Origin: Pseudidiomarina marina
GTDB taxonomy: Bacteria > Pseudomonadota > Gammaproteobacteria > Enterobacterales > Alteromonadaceae
DNA: 64,000 nucleotides
Assembly: GCF_003987045.1 (NCBI RefSeq)
Contig: NZ_PIPZ01000001.1
Coordinates: 434,001-498,000, forward strand
Direction: 5' to 3'
The first letter of the stretch is position 1, and the number at the start of each line of letters is the position of its first letter. This document shows, in pieces, positions 26,336 to 35,500 of this stretch. Both the position numbers and the translations under genes were made by a program. Under the pieces are notes generated by a model. That model did no database searches. It saw only the letters and a program-made list of their open reading frames with translations, and was not told the DNA's origin.

Positions 26336-28675
26336 TTAAATTTTGCAAGCACCGCCGGCGCAATCGTCGTCTTCTTCGACTACGGCTACGGTTGCTTGTT
26401 GGTTTTCTACTTCACGTGTTTTGGCTTCAACTTTATCGCGTAGGTCAACCTGATTGTCAGACGCACCGTCACGCGTGTTGTGGTAATACAATGTTTTCAC
26501 GCCAAGTTTGTACGCATAAAGCAAGTCTTGTAATAACTGCTTCATTGGCACTTTGCCCGCTTCAAATTTGTTCGGGTCGTAGTTTGTATTGGCTGAAATG
26601 GTTTGATCGACAAACTTCTGCATAATACCGACAAGCTCTAAATAACCTTTGTTACTTGGAATTTGCCATAGTAATTCATACGCGTGCTTCAACGTTTCGT
26701 ACTCAGGTACAACTTGCTTGGTGATACCGTCTTTTGATGCTTTTACGCTGATATGTCCGCGTGGCGGCTCAATACCATTGGTCGCATTCGATATTTGCGA
26801 CGACGTTTCTGATGGCATCAACGCTGATAAGGTTGAGTTACGCATGCCGTATTTCTTAACGTCTTCGCGTAAACTATCCCAATCGTAATGCAATGGCTCG
26901 CTGCACACGGCATCGAGATCTTTCTTGTAGGTATCAATTGGCATAATGCCTTTTGAGTAGGTTGTTTCATTAAACTTCGGACACGCACCCATTTCTTTCG
27001 CCAAGTTCATCGACGCTTTCATCAGATAGTACTGAATAGCCTCGAAAGTACGGTGGGTGAGGCCATTCGCTGACCCGTCAGAATAACGCACGCCATTTTT
27101 CGCTAAATAATAGGCGTAGTTGATTACACCGATACCTAAGGTACGACGCCCCATGGTGGCATTACGCGCTGCCGGCACTGGGTATTCTTGATAGTCGAGG
27201 AGGCTGTCGAGCGCGCGCACGGCTAATTCAGCCATCTCTTCCAAGTCATCCAGTGATTTGATCGCGCCTAGGTTAAAGGCGGACAGCGTGCATAGGGCAA
27301 TTTCACCTTCTTCATCGTTCACGTGCGCCAACGGCTTCGTTGGCAGAGCGATTTCCAGACACAAGTTGCTCTGGCGAATCGGCGCCACTTTCGGATCAAA
27401 TGGGCTGTGAGTATTGCAATGGTCAACGTTTTGCAAGTAGATGCGGCCCGTGCTCGCACGCTCTTGCATGAACAGACTGAATAATTCAATGGCTTTAATG
27501 CGCTTCTTACGAATTGACTCGTCGGCTTCGTACTGTTTATACAAGCGCTCAAATTCATCTTGGTCAGCGAAGAAGGCATCGTATAAGCCCGGCACGTCCG
27601 ACGGACTAAACAGGGTGATGTAATCGTCTTTAATTAAGCGTTGATACATCACTCGGTTAAATTGCACGCCGTAATCGAGGTGACGAACGCGGTTTTCTTC
27701 AACACCACGGTTGTTCTTGAGTACCAAAAGGCTTTCAACTTCTAAATGCCACAGTGGGTAGAAGAGGGTGGCTGCGCCGCCACGAACACCGCCTTGTGAA
27801 CAGCTTTTCACCGCTGTTTGGAAGTATTTATAGAATGGAATACAACCAGTATGGAACGCTTCGCCACCACGAATTGGGCTACCGAGTGCACGAATGCGAC
27901 CGGCGTTAATACCGATACCTGCACGTTGCGACACATATTTCACGATGGCGCTTGCGGTGGCGTTTATGGAATCGAGGCTATCGCCGGCTTCAATTAATAC
28001 GCACGAGCTAAATTGACGAGTCGGTGTGCGCACACCCGCCATAATTGGGGTTGGTAATGAGATTTTGAACTGCGATGTCGCGTCGTAAAATCGTTTTACG
28101 TAATCTAAGCGTGTTTCTTTTGGATAGTTAGCAAACAAGCACGCGGCAACTAAGACATACAAGAATTGCGCGCTTTCGTAGATATCGCCAGTGACGCGGT
28201 TCTGAACAAGGTATTTACCTTCCAACTGTTTCACCGCCGCATAAGAGAAATTCAAATCGCGCGAATGATCAATGAAATCATTCATTTGCTCAAATTCTTC
28301 TTTGCTATAGTCGGTTAGCAGGTGTTTATCATAGCGACCCGACTCAACCATTTTCGTCACTTGATCATACAAGTGAGGCGGCTCGAACTTGCCGTACGCC
28401 AACTTGCGCAAATGGAAAATAGCTAAGCGTGCAGCCATATATTGATAATCTGGTGCTTCCTCAGAAATTAAGTCGGCGGCCGCTTTGATAATGGTTTCAT
28501 GAATGTCTTCAGTTTTAATGCCATCGTAAAACTGAATATGTGATTTGATTTCAACTTGTGACACTGACACGTCGTTGAGGCCTTCTGCGGCCCAGCTAAT
28601 AACGCGGTGGATTTTGTCCAAATTCAGAGGTTCACGTTCGCCGCTACGCTTAGTTACGAAGAGCTGTTGATTCAT
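26336..28675 (-). CDS. nrdA: Ribonucleoside-diphosphate reductase class Ia, alpha subunit
   Basis: 779 residues, highly similar to E. coli NrdA (761). The ATP-cone occupies the N-terminus (VTKRSGEREPLNLDKIHRVISWAAEGL). The active-site cysteines appear in QFSSCVLIEAGDSLDSI, in RQSNLCLEIALP and in EIALCTLSAFNLG, and the shuttle pair is in the tail DDDCAGGACKI. An ATG three codons upstream (28684) is possible; 28675 gives MNQQLFVTKR, matching the E. coli start. Neither has a good ribosome site. Candidate NrdR boxes and a promoter lie upstream. Confidence 0.96.
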   Translation of the reverse strand: MNQQLFVTKRSGEREPLNLDKIHRVISWAAEGLNDVSVSQVEIKSHIQFYDGIKTEDIHETIIKAAADLISEEAPDYQYMAARLAIFHLRKLAYGKFEPPHLYDQVTKMVESGRYDKHLLTDYSKEEFEQMNDFIDHSRDLNFSYAAVKQLEGKYLVQNRVTGDIYESAQFLYVLVAACLFANYPKETRLDYVKRFYDATSQFKISLPTPIMAGVRTPTRQFSSCVLIEAGDSLDSINATASAIVKYVSQRAGIGINAGRIRALGSPIRGGEAFHTGCIPFYKYFQTAVKSCSQGGVRGGAATLFYPLWHLEVESLLVLKNNRGVEENRVRHLDYGVQFNRVMYQRLIKDDYITLFSPSDVPGLYDAFFADQDEFERLYKQYEADESIRKKRIKAIELFSLFMQERASTGRIYLQNVDHCNTHSPFDPKVAPIRQSNLCLEIALPTKPLAHVNDEEGEIALCTLSAFNLGAIKSLDDLEEMAELAVRALDSLLDYQEYPVPAARNATMGRRTLGIGVINYAYYLAKNGVRYSDGSANGLTHRTFEAIQYYLMKASMNLAKEMGACPKFNETTYSKGIMPIDTYKKDLDAVCSEPLHYDWDSLREDVKKYGMRNSTLSALMPSETSSQISNATNGIEPPRGHISVKASKDGITKQVVPEYETLKHAYELLWQIPSNKGYLELVGIMQKFVDQTISANTNYDPNKFEAGKVPMKQLLQDLLYAYKLGVKTLYYHNTRDGASDNQVDLRDKVEAKTREVENQQATVAVVEEDDDCAGGACKI

Positions 28676-28718
28676 GAGGCGCATCCATAGTCGTTGTTGT
28701 TATGTGTTTTTTATGTAG

Positions 28719-28776
28719 CCACAAGATATGGTGCGACAGGACGTCGCTCGTGCGTTTTTTACACAACATCTTGGGT
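28719..28776. promoter_or_regulatory. Pair of candidate NrdR boxes upstream of nrdA
   Basis: Two 16-base palindrome-like sites: CCACAAGATATGGTGC (28719-28734) and ACACAACATCTTGGGT (28761-28776). Compared with my recollection of the NrdR consensus ACACWATATWTWGTGT they match at 12 and 13 of 16 positions. Their starts are 42 bases apart, four helical turns, as expected for cooperative NrdR pairs. They lie just downstream of the candidate nrdA promoter, a position suited to repression by the ATP/dATP-sensing NrdR. Confidence 0.65.
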
Positions 28777-28792
28777 TGGCTGAATGACCTGT

Positions 28793-28820
28793 ATCCTAGC
28801 ACTTATCGTACGCTGATCAA
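28793..28820 (-). promoter_or_regulatory. Candidate nrdA promoter
   Basis: On the - strand: TTGATC (28815-28820) as -35, 16-base spacer, then an extended -10 TGCTAGGAT (hexamer 28793-28798). Each hexamer matches the sigma70 consensus at 4 of 6. It points at nrdA with the two NrdR-like boxes immediately downstream. Confidence 0.45.
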
Positions 28821-28999
28821 GTGAAATTACCGTTAAAAACCAGTGTAAATGAGTGGGTGAAGTAGGGGCTTTCGCTAAAACGCTTGCCAATAAAGCGACT
28901 TAGAAAAATCAAGCAGGAAAAAAATTTTTCTTATTATATTTTTGTCTTTTAAATGAGATGTTCAGATAACAAATTTATAAGGCACGTATAACAAGGCTT

Positions 29000-29046
29000 T
29001 TACAAGATCTTGATGGGTGAATCGATTCACCCACAAGATATAGTGT
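29000..29046. promoter_or_regulatory. Palindrome and distal NrdR-like boxes
   Basis: CCACAAGATATAGTGT (29031-29046) matches the NrdR consensus at 14 of 16 positions, the best in the window. A weak partner (29000-29015, 9 of 16) is 31 bases away, three helical turns. Between them is the perfect 20-base palindrome TGGGTGAATCGATTCACCCA (29014-29033), whose stem can extend through TCTTG/CAAGA with a bulge. It lies directly after the gph stop codon, so it may instead be a hairpin terminating gph, though no T-tract follows on the - strand. Confidence 0.45.
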
Positions 29047-29053
29047 TATTTGA

Positions 29054-29728
29054 TTAATTCGACCACAATTGAGGAAGATCAAGCGGGTGGGAAATTTTTG
29101 CATGTGCGCCCCAAGCCTGTGTGTCGTCAGTCACACTGATATAGCCATATTCTGCTAACACGGTGAACATATTGGCGCGCAGCCCGGCTTCAATATCACG
29201 CTCGGCGTCACCAACGTACCAACAATGTTGCGCAGCAATACCAAGGTGCGTTGCTGCGTGTAGCAATGGAGCTGGGTCTGGCTTAGCTACTGGCAGTGTA
29301 TCGCCACTCACGACCACTTTTATACTTGCTAGTTGCGGATACTGTGGCACTAATTGTTGCGTGAGTGCTTGAGGTTTGTTGGTGACAATAGCTACGGCAA
29401 TTTGTTGCTGGCTTAGCTGTTCCAGTAAGTTAGCTACGCCATCAAATAACTGCGTATGCACGGCAATTTGCTCGGCATAGGCGGCTAGAAACGCTTGGCG
29501 CAGTTCATCGCGACGTTGGTCAAACTCATCGCCATAGGCATAGCGCAATAGTCCAGCAGAACCATGCGACGCCAGCGGCGTATATTCTGCAGCACTAATT
29601 AATGGACGCTGCTCGGCGGCTAGCACGGTGTTTAATGCAGCGCCCAAATCGGGTGCGGTATCTAACAATGTACCATCGAGGTCAAACAACACCGCTTTTG
29701 GCGGTACTACTTTGGTTTGTGTAGACAT
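29054..29728 (-). CDS. HAD phosphatase: phosphoglycolate or MurNAc-6-phosphate phosphatase
   Basis: 224 residues of the HAD superfamily, Gph/MupP type. Motif I is [14 protein letters not shown] (nucleophile Asp at residue 16), motif II is VAIVTNKP, and motifs III/IV are [15 protein letters not shown] and [15 protein letters not shown]. Gph removes phosphate from 2-phosphoglycolate. MupP, found beside ubiG in pseudomonads near gyrA, dephosphorylates MurNAc-6-phosphate in cell-wall recycling. The ubiG-overlapping position here favours MupP, but sequence alone does not separate the two. Its start overlaps the ubiG end by 22 bases. Confidence 0.85.
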   Translation of the reverse strand: MSTQTKVVPPKAVLFDLDGTLLDTAPDLGAALNTVLAAEQRPLISAAEYTPLASHGSAGLLRYAYGDEFDQRRDELRQAFLAAYAEQIAVHTQLFDGVANLLEQLSQQQIAVAIVTNKPQALTQQLVPQYPQLASIKVVVSGDTLPVAKPDPAPLLHAATHLGIAAQHCWYVGDAERDIEAGLRANMFTVLAEYGYISVTDDTQAWGAHAKISHPLDLPQLWSN

Positions 29729-30417
29729 ACGATGTAATTCACATCCACATTCGAATCATCAAGGAAAAAACCGCGCCAAGGTAAATAATGCATACCAGTC
29801 ATGGCTTGCGCTTCCAATCCGGCGGCATCGGTCATACGGAGCAATTCGGCGGGCTGAATAAATTTTTGGTGTTGATGCGTGCCTTTTGGCACCCAACCCA
29901 ATACATATTCCGCCGCAACAATACCTAATAACCAAGATTTCACGTTTCGGTTCAACGTTGAAAAAAATACGTAACCGCCTGGCTTCACCGCATCAGCCGC
30001 TGCCTTCACGATAGCACTCGGGTCGGGTACGTGTTCGAGCATTTCTAAACAGGTAACCACGTCAAATTGTTCGGCGTGTTCGCTGGCAAAGTGCTCGGCA
30101 GGAACACATAGGTAGTCAATTTGCAACTGACTTTCGAGGGCATGCAAACGTGCAACTTGTAACGACTGCTCCGCCATATCAATACCGGTGACGGTTGCCC
30201 CAGCTTTCGCTAACCCTTCAGCTAATAAGCCTCCACCGCAGCCAATATCAAGAACGCGTTGTCCAAAAACACCATCACAGTGGCGCAAAATAAAATCGAG
30301 GCGCAACGGGTTAATCAGGTGTAATGGTTTGAATTCGCCTTCTGGGTCCCACCAACGGGAGGCGATGGCACTAAATTTTTCAATTTCTGCTGGATCTACG
30401 TTCGAATTTGCGGTCAT
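29707..30417 (-). CDS. ubiG: Ubiquinone biosynthesis O-methyltransferase
   Basis: 236 residues (E. coli UbiG 240). It carries out both O-methylations of ubiquinone synthesis. Signatures: [38 protein letters not shown] at the N-terminus, SAM motif [25 protein letters not shown], and [15 protein letters not shown]. The ATG at 30417 (MTANSNVD) matches the family start; a longer reading adds 14 Arg/Ser-rich residues. It is divergent from gyrA, as in many gammaproteobacteria. Confidence 0.95.
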   Translation of the reverse strand: MTANSNVDPAEIEKFSAIASRWWDPEGEFKPLHLINPLRLDFILRHCDGVFGQRVLDIGCGGGLLAEGLAKAGATVTGIDMAEQSLQVARLHALESQLQIDYLCVPAEHFASEHAEQFDVVTCLEMLEHVPDPSAIVKAAADAVKPGGYVFFSTLNRNVKSWLLGIVAAEYVLGWVPKGTHQHQKFIQPAELLRMTDAAGLEAQAMTGMHYLPWRGFFLDDSNVDVNYIVCLHKPK

Positions 30418-30559
30418 AGGGCTTCTGCTACGGCTTAAAAGTCGGTACAGTGTACTCAACCTACAGGGATAAAAAAAGATGCGATAGCAGCTCGCTACGG
30501 GTACAATGCGCTATCGTACGAATTATAAGAAAGACAGAGCGTTTAGGGATATAACTACT

Positions 30560-33214
30560 ATGAGTGATCTCGCCAGAGAAGTCGTTCCGGTCAATATTGA
30601 AGATGAACTGAAAAGTTCATACCTCGATTACGCGATGAGTGTAATTGTAGGTCGGGCATTGCCGGATGTACGTGATGGTCTCAAGCCAGTTCACCGTCGC
30701 GTGTTATTCGCGATGAATGAACTACGCAATGATTTCAACAAGCCATACAAAAAGTCGGCCCGTATTGTTGGTGACGTGATTGGTAAATATCACCCGCATG
30801 GTGATAGTGCCGTATATGACACCATTGTTCGTATGGCGCAGCCATTCTCGCTGCGGTATATGCTGGTTGATGGCCAGGGTAACTTTGGTTCGGTTGATGG
30901 TGACTCCGCAGCAGCCATGCGTTATACCGAAATCAGAATGGCAAAAATAGCCAGCGAATTACTCTCCGATCTCGACAAAGAAACCGTCGACTTTGTGCCG
31001 AACTACGATGGCACGGAACAAATTCCTGAAGTGTTACCAACTCGCGTACCGAACCTTCTGGTTAACGGCTCATCAGGTATTGCGGTGGGTATGGCAACCA
31101 ATATTCCGCCACACAACTTAACTGAAGTTGTGAATGGTTGCTTGGCAATGATTGATAATCCGGATATTCAAATTGATGAATTGATGGAATATATCCCAGG
31201 ACCAGACTTTCCAACTGCGGCAAGTATTTCTGGCCGTGCCGGTATTATTGAAGCTTATAAAACCGGTCGTGGTCGTATTCACTTGCGCGCAAAAGCGGAA
31301 ATTGAAACCGATAGTAATGGTCGCGAAGCGATTATTGTTACGGAAATTCCATATCAGGTGAACAAAGCGAAGCTGATTGAGAAAATCGCTGAGCTGGTGA
31401 AAGAAAAGCGCCTTGAAGGTATCAGTGGTTTGCGCGATGAGTCAGATAAAGACGGCATGCGCATTGTTATTGAACTGAAACGTGGTGAAGTTTCTGAAGT
31501 TATCTTGAACCACTTATATGCCAACACGCAAATGCAAGTGGTGTTCGGTATTAACATGGTGGCACTGGATAAAAACCAGCCGCGCTTGTTTAACCTTCGC
31601 GATATGTTGGAATGCTTTATTCTACACCGTCGTGAAGTGGTGACACGTCGCTCGGTGTATGAATTACGCAAAGCGCGTGAACGTGCTCATATCTTAGAAG
31701 GTTTAGCGATTGCGCTTGCCAATATCGATGAAGTGATTGAATTGATTCGTCGCTCGCAAACCGCAGCTGATGCGAAAGCTGGCTTAACCAGCCGTGCTTG
31801 GCAATTGGGCGATGTAGCGGCCATGCTAGAGCGCGCTGGTGTTGATGCGGCGCGTCCTGATCATTTGAGCGCTGAATTTGGTATTCGTGACGGTCAGTAC
31901 TATCTGACTGAAGAACAGGCCCAAGCCATTCTTGATTTGCGTTTGCACAAGTTAACTGGTCTTGAACACGAAAAGATTCTTGAAGAATACAAGAACCTGT
32001 TACAACAAATTGAAGAATTGCTGCACATCTTGAATAGCGCTGAGCGTTTGATGGAAGTGATTCGTGAAGAGCTAGAAAAAGTGAAGGCGGAATACGGTGA
32101 TGCACGTCGTACCGAAATCACTGCGGCGGCGCACGATATCAGCATGGAAGATTTGATAAATGAAGAAGACGTGGTAGTGACGTTGTCGCACCATGGTTAT
32201 GTGAAGTATCAGCCGTTAACGGAATATGAAGCACAGCGTCGTGGTGGCAAAGGTAAATCAGCGACCAAGATGAAAGATGAAGACTTCATTGAACGATTAT
32301 GGGTAGCCAATACGCACGATACAATTTTGTGCTTCTCGACTCGCGGCCGAATTTATTGGATGAAGGTTTACAATTTACCGCTGGCCACACGCACTGCACG
32401 TGGTCGACCGATTGTGAATCTGTTGCCACTGGAAGAGGGTGAGCGAATCACTGCAATCTTGCCAACCCGCGACTACCCAGAAGATAAATATATTGTCATG
32501 GCAACCCGTAAGGGCACCGTGAAGAAAACGCCAATGGAAGCCTACTCACGTCCACGTAGCGGCGGGATCATTGCTCTGAACCTCAATGATGGTGATGAAT
32601 TGATTGGTGTTGACGTGACCACGGCTGGCGATGAGATCATGTTGTTCTCTGACGGCGGCAAAGTGGTGCGCTTTAGCGAAGATCAAGTGCGTTCAATGGG
32701 ACGCACCGCAACCGGTGTGCGCGGAATTCGCCTTGGTGAAGGTCAGAGTGTCGTATCACTCATTGTGCCAAGAACCATCGAAGAAGAAGTGCCGTGTATT
32801 CTTACAGTAACCGAAAATGGTTACGGTAAACGCACACCAATTACTGATTACCCAGCGAAGAGCCGCGCAACCAAAGGTGTGGTTTCAATTAAAGTCAGTG
32901 AGCGCAACGGTCAAGTGGTTGGCGCCATGGAAGTGGTTGAAGCGAACCAAATCATGCTGATTAGTAACAAAGGTACACTGGTACGTACCCGCGTTAGCGA
33001 AGTGTCGATTGTTGGGCGTAACACCCAAGGTGTGCGCTTGATTCGTACCGGTGCCGATGAACAAGTTGTTGGCATGCAGCGTATTGATGAAGTTGACGAA
33101 GATGACGAAACTGATGCGCTGTTGAACGAGCCGGTAGAAGGTGAGGACACCAGCGAGCTGTTAGATGACGATGCGGATGATGACGCAGCGGTTGACGATG
33201 TAAGTGAGGAATAA
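30560..33214 (+). CDS. gyrA: DNA gyrase subunit A
   Basis: 884 residues. Gyrase introduces negative supercoils; GyrA carries the breakage-reunion domain and the DNA-wrapping C-terminal beta-pinwheel. The catalytic tyrosine is Y122 in [11 protein letters not shown]. The quinolone-resistance region reads [11 protein letters not shown] with S83 and D87, the wild-type, drug-sensitive residues. The GyrA-box is RRGGKGKSA, near the start of the pinwheel. The C-terminus is a strongly acidic tail (about 40 residues rich in Asp/Glu). The ATG at 30560 gives [20 protein letters not shown], as in E. coli. Confidence 0.98.
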   Translation: MSDLAREVVPVNIEDELKSSYLDYAMSVIVGRALPDVRDGLKPVHRRVLFAMNELRNDFNKPYKKSARIVGDVIGKYHPHGDSAVYDTIVRMAQPFSLRYMLVDGQGNFGSVDGDSAAAMRYTEIRMAKIASELLSDLDKETVDFVPNYDGTEQIPEVLPTRVPNLLVNGSSGIAVGMATNIPPHNLTEVVNGCLAMIDNPDIQIDELMEYIPGPDFPTAASISGRAGIIEAYKTGRGRIHLRAKAEIETDSNGREAIIVTEIPYQVNKAKLIEKIAELVKEKRLEGISGLRDESDKDGMRIVIELKRGEVSEVILNHLYANTQMQVVFGINMVALDKNQPRLFNLRDMLECFILHRREVVTRRSVYELRKARERAHILEGLAIALANIDEVIELIRRSQTAADAKAGLTSRAWQLGDVAAMLERAGVDAARPDHLSAEFGIRDGQYYLTEEQAQAILDLRLHKLTGLEHEKILEEYKNLLQQIEELLHILNSAERLMEVIREELEKVKAEYGDARRTEITAAAHDISMEDLINEEDVVVTLSHHGYVKYQPLTEYEAQRRGGKGKSATKMKDEDFIERLWVANTHDTILCFSTRGRIYWMKVYNLPLATRTARGRPIVNLLPLEEGERITAILPTRDYPEDKYIVMATRKGTVKKTPMEAYSRPRSGGIIALNLNDGDELIGVDVTTAGDEIMLFSDGGKVVRFSEDQVRSMGRTATGVRGIRLGEGQSVVSLIVPRTIEEEVPCILTVTENGYGKRTPITDYPAKSRATKGVVSIKVSERNGQVVGAMEVVEANQIMLISNKGTLVRTRVSEVSIVGRNTQGVRLIRTGADEQVVGMQRIDEVDEDDETDALLNEPVEGEDTSELLDDDADDDAAVDDVSEE

Positions 33215-33218
33215 TTGC

Positions 33219-34301
33219 ATGAGTGCCCCGTTTAACTTTTCTGCGGGGCCGGCAATGCTGCCGGCAGAGGTCATGAAACAAGCCCAGGAAGAGTTCCTAG
33301 ATTGGAACAACCTGGGTATTTCAGTGATGGAGATTAGTCATCGCGATCCGATTTTTATTCGGATGGCCGAGCAAGCCGAGCAAGACTTGCGCGATTTGAT
33401 GGCCATTCCGAATAACTATCAGGTGCTGTTTATGCACGGTGGTGGCCGTGGTCAGTTTAGCGCGGTGCCGCAAAATATTGCGGGACCAAATGCTACTGTC
33501 GATTACCTGAATTGCGGTATTTGGTCTGACTTTGCTATTCGCGAAGCGCAAAAATACGTACAACATGTGAATGTTGTCGGCTCTTCTGTGCAAACGGAGC
33601 GGGGCAAAGCATTAGCACCGCGCGAAAGCTGGCAATTGTCAGACAATGCGGCTTATTTCCATTATTGCCCAAATGAAACGGTGGATGGCATTGCGCTACA
33701 TGACATTCCTGATGTGAATGCACCAATCGTCGCCGATATGTCATCTAACATTCTGTCTGAGCCACTCGACGTTAGCCGTTTTGGTGTCATTTACGCTGGC
33801 GCACAAAAGAATATTGGTCCGTCTGGATTCGCCATTGCGATAGTACGTGATGATTTGCTTGGCCACGCCCAAGGCAATACATCGACGATTATGGATTACA
33901 CCGTTCAGGCCAAAGAACGCTCGATGTATAACACCCCGAATACCTTTGCTTGGTATTTGTCTGCGCTGGTTTTCCAATGGCTCAAACGCCAAGGCGGTGT
34001 CGAGGCCATGGGGCAGTTAAACCACGCGAAAGCGAATAAACTGTATCAATATATTGACAGCTCTGACTTCTATAGTAATCCAGTTCACCCTAACTATCGC
34101 TCCAATATGAACGTACCATTCTTGCTGGCTGACGAACGCCTCGACGGTGATTTCTTAAAGCAAGCGGAACAAGCTGGGCTGTTGGGGCTAAAAGGGCACC
34201 GTTTTGTCGGTGGCATGCGTGCAAGTATTTACAATGCGATGCCGATGGCTGGGGTGGATGCGTTAGTTGAGTTTATGCGCGAATTCGAGCGCAAAGCCTA
34301 A
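33219..34301 (+). CDS. serC: Phosphoserine aminotransferase
   Basis: 360 residues (E. coli 362). A PLP enzyme converting 3-phosphohydroxypyruvate to phosphoserine and acting in pyridoxal-phosphate synthesis. [15 protein letters not shown] opens the protein, the PLP lysine is in [14 protein letters not shown], and [14 protein letters not shown] is the phosphate-binding region. The ATG lies 4 bases after the gyrA stop; AGTGAGGA at the gyrA end supplies the ribosome site. The gyrA-serC arrangement is shared with pseudomonads and other gammaproteobacteria. Confidence 0.97.
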   Translation: MSAPFNFSAGPAMLPAEVMKQAQEEFLDWNNLGISVMEISHRDPIFIRMAEQAEQDLRDLMAIPNNYQVLFMHGGGRGQFSAVPQNIAGPNATVDYLNCGIWSDFAIREAQKYVQHVNVVGSSVQTERGKALAPRESWQLSDNAAYFHYCPNETVDGIALHDIPDVNAPIVADMSSNILSEPLDVSRFGVIYAGAQKNIGPSGFAIAIVRDDLLGHAQGNTSTIMDYTVQAKERSMYNTPNTFAWYLSALVFQWLKRQGGVEAMGQLNHAKANKLYQYIDSSDFYSNPVHPNYRSNMNVPFLLADERLDGDFLKQAEQAGLLGLKGHRFVGGMRASIYNAMPMAGVDALVEFMREFERKA

Positions 34302-34313
34302 AAAACATAAAAG

Positions 34314-34385
34314 CGTTATTGGTTATTCGTTAGTCGTTATTCGATGAATGAAAACCAATAACGAGTAACGAACAACGAGTAACGA
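34314..34385. repeat. Inverted array of degenerate 7-bp repeats (locus 2)
   Basis: Left arm: four heptads (CGTTATT, GGTTATT and a CGTTAGT variant) at 34314-34341. Right arm: four heptads in the reverse orientation (ATAACGA/GTAACGA type) at 34358-34385. CGTTATTGGTT (34314-34324) is the exact complement of AACCAATAACG (34353-34363). The right arm ends 5 bases before the hisC ATG, so it occupies the ribosome-binding region. Same family as 19042-19227. Confidence 0.88.
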
Positions 34386-34390
34386 TTTCT

Positions 34391-35491
34391 ATGACTGAAT
34401 TTAATGCCAAAGAATTAGCGAATCCTGGGGTTCGTAACTTAAGCCCTTATCAGGCGGGCAAGCCCATTGAAGAAGTGGAGCGCGAGCTTGGAATTAAGAA
34501 TATTGTAAAGTTAGCTTCGAACGAGAACCCGCTGGGGTTGAGCGCGAAGGTAAAAGCAGCGTTGCAAGATGCTTTGAATGGATTGGCGCGTTATCCCGAT
34601 GCCAACGGCTTTTACTTGAAAAGTAAATTAGCGACCAAGGCTGGCGTTAATGCCAATCAAATAACCTTGGGTAATGGGTCGAATGATGTGCTTGAGTTAT
34701 TAGCTCGCACGTTTGTAAATGCCAGCCATGAGGTGATTTTTGCGCAGCACGCGTTTGTGGTGTATCCGCTGGTAACGCAGGCCATTGGCGCAACAGGCGT
34801 AGCCGTTCCAGCGAAAGATTATGGACATGATTTGCCAGCGATGCTGAAGGCGATTACACCAAAGACGCGGATGATTTTTATTGCTAACCCGAATAACCCA
34901 ACTGGCACGTTTTTAAGTACCGAGGCATTGGCGGAGTTTATTGATCAAGTACCAAGTAATGTTTTGGTGGTTCTCGATGAAGCCTACTACGAGTACGTGG
35001 ACGAAGCCGAACGCGCGCCGTCGGTCGAGTGGGTCGCAAAATATCCGAATTTGATTGTTAGTCGTACTTTCTCAAAAGCTTACGGTTTAGCTGGTTTGCG
35101 CGCAGGATATGCGATTTCGCATCCGGACATTGCCGACTTGATGAACCGTATTCGCCAGCCTTTTAATATGAATAGCTTAAGTTTACGCGCGGCAGAAGTG
35201 GTGCTGGATGATGACAAGTACCTAGCGGAATCCATTCGCGTGAACAAAGAAGGCATGCAGCAGCTCGTAGCGTTTTGCGAGGAAAATGGTTTGAACTATA
35301 TTCCTTCGCACGGCAACTTCTTGACCATTGAAGTTGGCTCGGAAGCTGGTGACATGTATCAAAAGTTACTTCGAGCTGGTGTTATTGTGCGTCCGGTGGC
35401 CGGCTATCAGTTGCCGAATCATTTGCGTGTTAGTATTGGCTTGCCGAGTGAAAACCAAGCCTTCATTGATGCAATGAAAACCATTTTATAG
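34391..35491 (+). CDS. hisC: Histidinol-phosphate aminotransferase (HisC2 type)
   Basis: 366 residues of class I/II PLP aminotransferases. SNENPLGLSAKVKAAL, FIANPNNPTGTFLS, VLDEAYYEYVDE and the PLP-lysine motif SRTFSKAYGLAGLRAGY are diagnostic of HisC. Located between serC and aroA rather than in a his operon, it is of the HisC2 kind and may also transaminate phenylpyruvate or hydroxyphenylpyruvate (known for some relatives; inferred here). The ribosome site is unusual: the heptad array runs up to 5 bases before the ATG, with only GAG in range. Confidence 0.92.
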   Translation: MTEFNAKELANPGVRNLSPYQAGKPIEEVERELGIKNIVKLASNENPLGLSAKVKAALQDALNGLARYPDANGFYLKSKLATKAGVNANQITLGNGSNDVLELLARTFVNASHEVIFAQHAFVVYPLVTQAIGATGVAVPAKDYGHDLPAMLKAITPKTRMIFIANPNNPTGTFLSTEALAEFIDQVPSNVLVVLDEAYYEYVDEAERAPSVEWVAKYPNLIVSRTFSKAYGLAGLRAGYAISHPDIADLMNRIRQPFNMNSLSLRAAEVVLDDDKYLAESIRVNKEGMQQLVAFCEENGLNYIPSHGNFLTIEVGSEAGDMYQKLLRAGVIVRPVAGYQLPNHLRVSIGLPSENQAFIDAMKTIL

Positions 35492-35500
35492 CGCAGTCAT

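Larger units (their letters stand above)
28676..29053. other. 378-base intergenic region between nrdA and gph
   Basis: The only gene-free stretch over 300 bases. It holds the nrdA promoter candidate and NrdR-like boxes (28719-28820), a very AT-rich stretch at 28910-28980 (runs of A and T, no open frame worth calling), and a palindrome plus further NrdR-like sites at 29000-29046. I see no RNA gene in it. Confidence 0.7.

Noticed and set aside
30502-30507. TACAAT as -10 of gyrA
   Set aside because: No acceptable -35 at 15-19 bases; the divergent ubiG-gyrA gap surely has promoters but I cannot place them with confidence.
30800-30830. Quinolone-resistance substitution in gyrA
   Set aside because: S83 and D87 are both the wild-type residues.
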